A stretch of DNA of 64,000 nucleotides from an uncultured Nonlabens sp. (GTDB lineage Bacteria; Bacteroidota; Bacteroidia; Flavobacteriales; Flavobacteriaceae): contig CANLKV010000001.1 in the NCBI GenBank assembly GCA_947491755.1, forward strand, positions 868,001-932,000. The letters run 5' to 3'. The notes under the pieces are model-generated. The model was not told where the DNA came from and did not search any database. It saw only the letters and a program-made list of their open reading frames with translations. The position numbers were made by a program, and so were the translations under genes. Shown here in pieces: positions 58,953 to 64,000 of this stretch; positions within the stretch are counted from its first letter, which is position 1; every line of letters starts with the position of its first letter.

Positions 58953-60439
58953 TACTGGAGTGGATTTGCATCATCATTTATTCGGCATCATTAGTGATGA
59001 TTTTATTCTATTCATTATCGCAACTCAACTTGCTATTTAATTACTTAAAGGCACATAAAAAAGCAAGAAAAACAAAAGCGCCAGTTGCTATACCCATTGA
59101 TCAACTACCACCGGTTACTATACAGTTACCTGTGTATAATGAGCTGTATGTTATGGAGCGGCTGCTGGAAAATATAGCTTGTATAGAATATCCTAAGGAT
59201 AAGCTAGAGATCCAGGTATTAGATGATAGTACAGACGAGTCTGTAGAGATCACATCACAATGGATCGATAGGATAAGAAGTCAAGGAATAGAAATAACGC
59301 ATGTACGCCGTGTGGATCGATCTGGTTTTAAAGCAGGAGCTCTTAAAGAAGGGCTTAAAAAAGCTAGCGGTGAGTTCATCGCTATATTTGATGCAGATTT
59401 TTTACCAGATAAAGACTGGTTGCTCAAAACAATTGGTCATTTTGAAGATGAGAATGTAGGGGTAGTGCAAACGCGGTGGTCGCATATCAATAGGGATTAT
59501 AGTCTGTTGACTCAAGTTCAGGCTTTTGCTCTAGATGCTCATTTTACCCTGGAACAAGTAGGGCGCAATTCAAAAGGACACTTTATCAACTTTAATGGTA
59601 CCGCTGGTATCTGGCGTAAACAAACGATCTATGACGCGGGTAACTGGCAAGGAGATACACTTACTGAAGATCTGGATTTAAGTTATCGAGCACAGCTTAA
59701 AAAATGGAAGTTTGTATACCTAGAAGACGTGACTACACCAGCCGAGTTGCCTATAGTAATAAGTGCTGCTCGCTCCCAGCAATTCCGGTGGAATAAAGGC
59801 GGTGCAGAGAATTTTCAAAAGATGTTTAAGAAAGTGGTATCATCAAACCACCTGTCTTTTAAAACAAAATTTCATGGTGTGCTACACCTTTTAAACAGTA
59901 CCATGTTTTTAAATGTTCTTATTGTAGCTATTTTAAGTATACCCATGCTGTACATTAAAAATGAGTATGAGAGTCTCAAGGTGTACTTTATAGTCATGAG
60001 CTTTTTTGTGAGCAGTACCATCATATTTTTTATCTGCTACTGGTTTATGTACCGCAATACATATGGCACCGGTTTTAAAAACTTCATCACCTATATCGGT
60101 ATGTTTTTTACGTTTTTTAGTATCGCAATGGGGTTCTCTTTACATAATTCTATCGCTGTTATTGAAGGTCATATGGGTAAACGCAGCGAGTTTGTTAGAA
60201 CGCCTAAATTTAATATCGCGTCGATGGGAGGCAACTGGAAAACAAATAAATATTTACGAAAAAAAATAAGCCCACATGTAATCCTTGAGGGCTTGTTGAT
60301 GTGTTATTTTATTTTCGGATTGTATTCTGCATTTGTAGTGGGCGACCAGGGCGGTGATTTTGGGCTATTTCCTTTTCATTTAATGTTAGTCATTGGTTTT
60401 GGTTATGTGTTTTTTAGTAGTTTAATAGACAAGCAATAA
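58949..60439 (+). CDS. Membrane glycosyltransferase family 2 (cellulose-synthase-like)
   Basis: A 496-residue processive-type GT2 enzyme. An N-terminal helix precedes the catalytic domain: TIQLPVYNELYVMERLL, DDSTD, the DxD FDADFLP (near 150), TEDLDLSYR (near 236) and the QxxRW motif in QQFRWNKG (near 276), then four or more membrane helices. The order fits polysaccharide-forming or glycolipid-forming enzymes of the CESA-like group. Coupled to the upstream GT2 and adjacent to the next gene with no gap. Confidence 0.88.
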   Translation: MILEWICIIIYSASLVMILFYSLSQLNLLFNYLKAHKKARKTKAPVAIPIDQLPPVTIQLPVYNELYVMERLLENIACIEYPKDKLEIQVLDDSTDESVEITSQWIDRIRSQGIEITHVRRVDRSGFKAGALKEGLKKASGEFIAIFDADFLPDKDWLLKTIGHFEDENVGVVQTRWSHINRDYSLLTQVQAFALDAHFTLEQVGRNSKGHFINFNGTAGIWRKQTIYDAGNWQGDTLTEDLDLSYRAQLKKWKFVYLEDVTTPAELPIVISAARSQQFRWNKGGAENFQKMFKKVVSSNHLSFKTKFHGVLHLLNSTMFLNVLIVAILSIPMLYIKNEYESLKVYFIVMSFFVSSTIIFFICYWFMYRNTYGTGFKNFITYIGMFFTFFSIAMGFSLHNSIAVIEGHMGKRSEFVRTPKFNIASMGGNWKTNKYLRKKISPHVILEGLLMCYFIFGLYSAFVVGDQGGDFGLFPFHLMLVIGFGYVFFSSLIDKQ

Positions 60440-61834
60440 ATGAGCAAACGGCTTCAAAATGGTTTTGGAATTCTATTGATTCTAAGCTTTTTTGGCTACG
60501 CTTTTTTTAGCTCGCTTCCGCGAAAACAATTTACCGAAAGTCTCTTTCTATACGCAGGATTATTTGCTGCTTTTCTAGGAATTTATTGGATCACACGCAC
60601 TGCAATACACTCAGAAAGATCGCTGTTTCCCGTCTGGCTGGGCAAATGGATCCAGCAGCCACCCCATCTCGTGGCATGGTTACTTGCTGGGATTGCTTTG
60701 CGACTTGTATTCCTGTGGGACACTCCCAGTTTATCTCAAGACTTTTTCAGGTTTATTTGGGACGGCCATTTGCTTATTAATGGCTTTAATCCATACTTGT
60801 ACACTCCTGATGAATTAATAGCCGCAGGTGTAGATTTTATACCTAATGCTTCCTTACTACATTCAAGTATGGGAGCGCTATCTAGCAGTCACTACACGAA
60901 CTATCCACCATTGAACCAGGCTTTATTTGGTCTTTGCTCTTTTTTAGGAGGCGATAGCATTATTCATACGGTGATGTGGATGCGCCTTTTAATAATCATT
61001 GCAGATGTGGCTATCTTCATTTATGGATTGAAGTTATTGCGACTCATGGGTCGCTCGCCCTATTTTATTCTGCTTTATTATTTCAATCCCTTTATAATCA
61101 TAGAGCTCACTGGTAATCTACACTGGGAAGGGGTAATGGCATGTCTGTTATTAATAGGGGTCTATTACTTTATTGTATATGACCGTATTAAAAGTGCGGT
61201 TTTTATAGCCTGTAGTATTTTATTGAAGTTAATGCCTCTCATGATCATACCAGTGTTTTTAAAAGGAATCAAATGGGAGCGACTGCCATTGTATCTGGGC
61301 ATTATTTTAGTCCTTGTCTTTGTAGGCTTTGTACCGTTTTTAAGTGGTGAGCTTTTTGATAAATATGCATCCTCTGTTGGCTTATGGTTTGGCACCTTTG
61401 AGTTCAATGCAAGTATTTATTATTTGATACGTGAGGTAGGATTTATGGTAAAAGGGTATAATATAATTGGGACAGCAGGTCGAGTTTTACCTGTGTTCAC
61501 ACTAATAACGATTCTACTTATAGCGGCAATTAGAAAAAATCAATTTCCAGACTTTTTGCTTTCTAGTATTGTTTTTTCATTTACCATTTATTTATTGCTA
61601 TCAACTACAGTGCACCCCTGGTACCTTACTATTCCCTTATTGTTTTCAATTTTTACAAGGTATCGATTTATACTTCTCTGGAGTTTTATGGTATTTCTCA
61701 GCTATTCCGCTTATTCCTATCCCGATTATAAAGAGAATCTGTGGCTTGTAGGACTAGAGTATGCTGCGGTTATCGGTATGATGGTTTTTGAGTTGTTTTC
61801 GCGCAAGCGAAATAATTATATTGAATCGCTGTAA
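60440..61834 (+). CDS. Polytopic membrane protein, GT-C type mannosyltransferase-like
   Basis: A 464-residue protein with about ten to twelve hydrophobic helices. Between helices 2 and 3 is a loop with DTPSLSQDFFRFIWDGHLLINGFNPY, in the manner of GT-C glycosyltransferases, where acidic residues sit in the first long outer loop, followed by YTPDEL and YPPLNQALF. It most likely takes sugar from a lipid-linked donor such as the product of the first GT2. Its ATG directly follows the stop of the second GT2. Two variant palindromes lie within it. The exact sugar is unknown. Confidence 0.75.
   Translation: MSKRLQNGFGILLILSFFGYAFFSSLPRKQFTESLFLYAGLFAAFLGIYWITRTAIHSERSLFPVWLGKWIQQPPHLVAWLLAGIALRLVFLWDTPSLSQDFFRFIWDGHLLINGFNPYLYTPDELIAAGVDFIPNASLLHSSMGALSSSHYTNYPPLNQALFGLCSFLGGDSIIHTVMWMRLLIIIADVAIFIYGLKLLRLMGRSPYFILLYYFNPFIIIELTGNLHWEGVMACLLLIGVYYFIVYDRIKSAVFIACSILLKLMPLMIIPVFLKGIKWERLPLYLGIILVLVFVGFVPFLSGELFDKYASSVGLWFGTFEFNASIYYLIREVGFMVKGYNIIGTAGRVLPVFTLITILLIAAIRKNQFPDFLLSSIVFSFTIYLLLSTTVHPWYLTIPLLFSIFTRYRFILLWSFMVFLSYSAYSYPDYKENLWLVGLEYAAVIGMMVFELFSRKRNNYIESL
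60513..60527. repeat. Truncated palindrome variant inside GT-C gene
   Basis: CGCTTCCGCGAAAAC, partial copy of the repeat, coding LPRKQ near the N-terminus of the GT-C protein. Confidence 0.6.
61796..61810. repeat. Degenerate palindrome near the 3' end of GT-C gene
   Basis: TTTTCGCGCAAGCGA, partial copy, read FSRKR before the gene's end. Confidence 0.55.
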
Positions 61835-61944
61835 ATCAATCACTTGACAAGATTGTCGTAATAGTGTCGCAAACACGTCGTCATTGATTTAATAGTAATT
61901 TTATCGGACTGCTTAAGTTTGTACGAACCAATTAAATGTAACTG

Positions 61945-62499
61945 ATGGAGATAGGTAGCCTTATAAAAAGTATCAGACTTAAGAAAGGTATTTCACAGGA
62001 AGAACTAGCTAATAAATCAACACTCAGCCTGCGTACTATACAACGCATTGAAAATAATGAGAACGCACCTAGAGGAAAAACTGCCCAGCTATTATGTGAG
62101 GCTCTAGGAGTGGCTATTGAAGATTTGCTGGACCATGATAAAAAAACTGATCCTCAATTTTTGATGTTCTTTCATTTGTCGGTATTATCGACTATTGTGA
62201 TGCCTATGGGTAACATTATACTGCCCCTTATTTTATGGCTTACTAACAAAAATAAAGTGCAGGGTCTTCAATCTATTGGTGCCCGATTGCTGAATTTTCA
62301 AATAGTTTTTCAAGCGGTTACATTTATAGTTACGCTTCTAGCTATTTTTCAGAAAATCGAGGCACTTGATATTATAGAGTTGTTCTTAATATTAGGATTG
62401 TTATTCATCGGCAATTTGGCCGCTGCGATAGTTTTTGCCGTCATGAATTACCGTGGTAAAAAAATCACATACCCTAGCATCATACCCATGATTAAATAA
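61945..62499 (+). CDS. XRE-family regulator with DUF4870 membrane domain
   Basis: A 184-residue protein. Residues 1-60 form an HTH_3 (Cro/C1-type) DNA-binding domain: IRLKKGISQEELANKSTLSLRTIQRIE. Residues about 70-175 form the DUF4870 domain with three hydrophobic segments (MPMGNIILPLILWL, FQAVTFIVTLLAIF, LFLILGLLFIGNLAAAIVFAV). It is thus a membrane-anchored putative regulator. Typical of Bacteroidota and Firmicutes. The target is unknown. Probably a single-gene unit. Confidence 0.85.
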   Translation: MEIGSLIKSIRLKKGISQEELANKSTLSLRTIQRIENNENAPRGKTAQLLCEALGVAIEDLLDHDKKTDPQFLMFFHLSVLSTIVMPMGNIILPLILWLTNKNKVQGLQSIGARLLNFQIVFQAVTFIVTLLAIFQKIEALDIIELFLILGLLFIGNLAAAIVFAVMNYRGKKITYPSIIPMIK

Positions 62500-62546
62500 A
62501 AAACTAGTTCTAGGGCAAGCAGATCTTTTTATTGAAACGGGCGTGA

Positions 62547-64000
62547 TTATTTTTTAACGACTTCGTACAAGTCGTGGCGACGGTCTTTTAGATTTTTAAC
62601 GGCACCATGATTGTGCAGCTTTTTAAGCAAGTCCAGATCAACATCTGCTACTAGAATCATCTCAGTATTAGGGGTGGTTTCTGCCTTGACCCCATTTGAT
62701 GGAAAGGCAAAATCACAAGGTGTAAATACCGCACTTTGCGCATAGGAGATGTCCATATTTTCTACAGCAGGCAAATTGCCCACGCTACCAGCGATAGCAA
62801 CATAACATTCATTCTCTACCGCCCGTGCCTGGCAACACAACCTTACTCTGGCATAAGCATTTTGTGTATCAGTTAGGAATGGGACAAAGAGTATTTGCAT
62901 ACCATCTGCTGCCATGATGCGACTCAATTCTGGAAACTCACTGTCATAACAAATTAAGATACCTATAGTCCCACAGTCGGTATCAAAAGTCTGTATTTTA
63001 CTACCGTTACTCAATCCCCAGACTTTTTGCTCATCTGGGGTTACATGTATTTTTTCATAATGCTCAATACGTCCATCGCGATGGCATAAGTTCCCTACAT
63101 TGTAAAGATGTCCGTCGATAATCTCTGGCATCGATCCTGTGATGATATTGATATTATACTTGATTGAAAGTTCAGAAAATCTATTGCGTATCATTTCTGT
63201 ATACTTTGCAAGCTCTCTAATAGCATCACTCACGCTATGATCGTTGTAAGCTGCCATTAAGGGGGCATTAAAATATTCCGGAAACAAAGCAAAATCAGAT
63301 CGATAGGCAGCTAGGCTGTCTACAAAATATTCTGCTTGCTGCATCAATTCTTCAATTCCAGAGTAGGGACGCATTTGCCACTGGATCAATCCCAGTCTTA
63401 CGGTACTTTTAACGGTTGTGGTATCGTCTTTTTTAAGCGGTGCTGTGTAATATATATTGTCCCATTCTAGCAGTACGCCATATTCCATACTAGCCTTGTC
63501 ACCATCGAGATAGTTTTTAAGCACGCGGCTCACATGAAAGTCATTACTCATTTGAAAATTGAGAACGGGATCGTTGATCTCTTTCATGCGCACCTTCTCA
63601 ATGTATTCTTTAGGCGACATGTCTTTTGCATGATTGTGATATCCTGGGATCCTACCGCCAAAAGCGATCCCCCTTAAATTCATGTTCTCGCACAATTCTT
63701 TGCGGTAGTCATAAAGCCTGCGACCCAGGCGCATACCACGATATTTAGGCTTTATAAATACCTCAATACCGTAAAGTACATCACCATCATTATCATGGGT
63801 GGTAAATTTATAATCCCCAGTGACTTGCTCGTATGTATACTGTCCTTTAAAATCATCATATTTTACGATAATCGATAGAGCACAAGCCACAATTTCTTCA
63901 TTTACCTTAAGAACGACCTGACCCTCTGGAAATTTATTAACCAGTGTCTCTATTTGTGCTTTTTTCCAGTAAGAGTCCGGTAGGTTTCTATAGGAGTCGA
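62547..64000 (-). CDS. GNAT acetyltransferase / carbon-nitrogen hydrolase fusion (cut by right edge)
   Basis: The frame is open to the right edge. Codons upstream of the apparent GTG start (63890) continue the protein: QVVLKVNEEI runs into VACALSIIV, so the gene begins outside the window and at least 483 residues lie within. The N-terminal part is a GNAT acetyltransferase (VFIKPKYRGMRLGRRLYDYRK is the acetyl-CoA loop). The C-terminal part is a nitrilase-type amidohydrolase with the Glu-Lys-Cys triad in FPEYFNA, YEKIHVTPDEQ and LICYDSEFPE. The fusion occurs in Bacteroidota as a conserved gene; the reaction is unknown. It ends 47 bases from the XRE gene, convergently. Confidence 0.88.
   Translation of the reverse strand, partial: DSYRNLPDSYWKKAQIETLVNKFPEGQVVLKVNEEIVACALSIIVKYDDFKGQYTYEQVTGDYKFTTHDNDGDVLYGIEVFIKPKYRGMRLGRRLYDYRKELCENMNLRGIAFGGRIPGYHNHAKDMSPKEYIEKVRMKEINDPVLNFQMSNDFHVSRVLKNYLDGDKASMEYGVLLEWDNIYYTAPLKKDDTTTVKSTVRLGLIQWQMRPYSGIEELMQQAEYFVDSLAAYRSDFALFPEYFNAPLMAAYNDHSVSDAIRELAKYTEMIRNRFSELSIKYNINIITGSMPEIIDGHLYNVGNLCHRDGRIEHYEKIHVTPDEQKVWGLSNGSKIQTFDTDCGTIGILICYDSEFPELSRIMAADGMQILFVPFLTDTQNAYARVRLCCQARAVENECYVAIAGSVGNLPAVENMDISYAQSAVFTPCDFAFPSNGVKAETTPNTEMILVADVDLDLLKKLHNHGAVKNLKDRRHDLYEVVKK

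Noticed and set aside
1..64000. CRISPR array, tRNA, rRNA, transposase or prophage
   Set aside because: No regularly spaced repeat array, no cloverleaf-like sequence and no integrase or transposase motif was seen. The palindrome copies are too far apart and lack spacers of constant size.

Overview
This 64 kb window is bacterial and almost certainly from a marine-type member of the Flavobacteriaceae (Bacteroidota); a Nonlabens- or Dokdonia-like lineage is my best guess. The evidence is a gliding-motility ABC ATPase (GldA), a secreted protease with a C-terminal type IX secretion sorting domain, SusB/GH97-type starch enzymes, DUF2911 and DUF2807 proteins, promoters of the Bacteroidota form TTG-N19..21-TAnnTTTG, few Shine-Dalgarno sequences, and many copies of a short palindrome (CGCTTTCGCGAAAGCG). 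The genus is inference. Gene density is high and nearly everything is on the plus strand. I see no tRNA, rRNA, CRISPR array, transposase or prophage.

Layout. (1) 1-6283: end of an alpha-glucan utilisation locus: a cut-off GH13 enzyme, two further GH13 lipoproteins and a GH97 lipoprotein, closed by a strong terminator. (2) 6449-15765: a probable import and processing locus: a DUF2064 (TIGR04282-like) transferase, a TonB-dependent receptor, a complete ABC importer (binding lipoprotein, two permeases, ATPase), a radical SAM protein with SPASM-like cysteines, a secreted rhodanese and two very small membrane proteins. The importer plus secreted rhodanese recalls E. coli ynjBCDE; the substrate is unknown. 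This is the best candidate for an undescribed pathway. (3) 15768-22458: a surface protein, metK behind a SAM-II-like riboswitch, gapN and a conserved protein of unknown function. (4) 22568-36521: a sulfur and methionine block: SAM-I riboswitch-metY-metX-hom, an Rrf2 regulator, DUF2061-cysH-cysD-cysN, a ferredoxin reductase and a ferredoxin, then SAM-I riboswitch-metH (split into two genes)-metF. No sulfite reductase is present in the window. (5) 36537-41293: a PagL-like protein, DUF2807 and DUF2911 proteins, truA, a repeat-filled spacer and gldA. (6) 41437-48675: an aromatic amino acid operon that begins with an unannotated 23-codon leader peptide containing nine aromatic codons in ten, followed by a terminator hairpin: a transcription attenuator. 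It drives pheA, an aminotransferase, tyrA and a DAHP synthase-chorismate mutase fusion; rsgA, dtd, a MazG-like gene and aroA follow. (7) 48743-64000: queA, a T9SS protease, rlmN, a polyprenyl synthase, der, an outer-membrane beta-barrel protein, a three-gene glycosyltransferase cluster, an XRE-DUF4870 regulator and a GNAT-nitrilase fusion cut by the right edge.

How it works together: sulfate is activated and reduced by CysDNH, the sulfide is fixed onto O-acetylhomoserine made by Hom and MetX through MetY, homocysteine is methylated by split MetH using methyl-THF from MetF, and MetK makes SAM, which appears to feed back through three riboswitches of two classes. The aromatic operon is governed separately, by ribosome stalling on a Phe/Tyr/Trp-rich leader.
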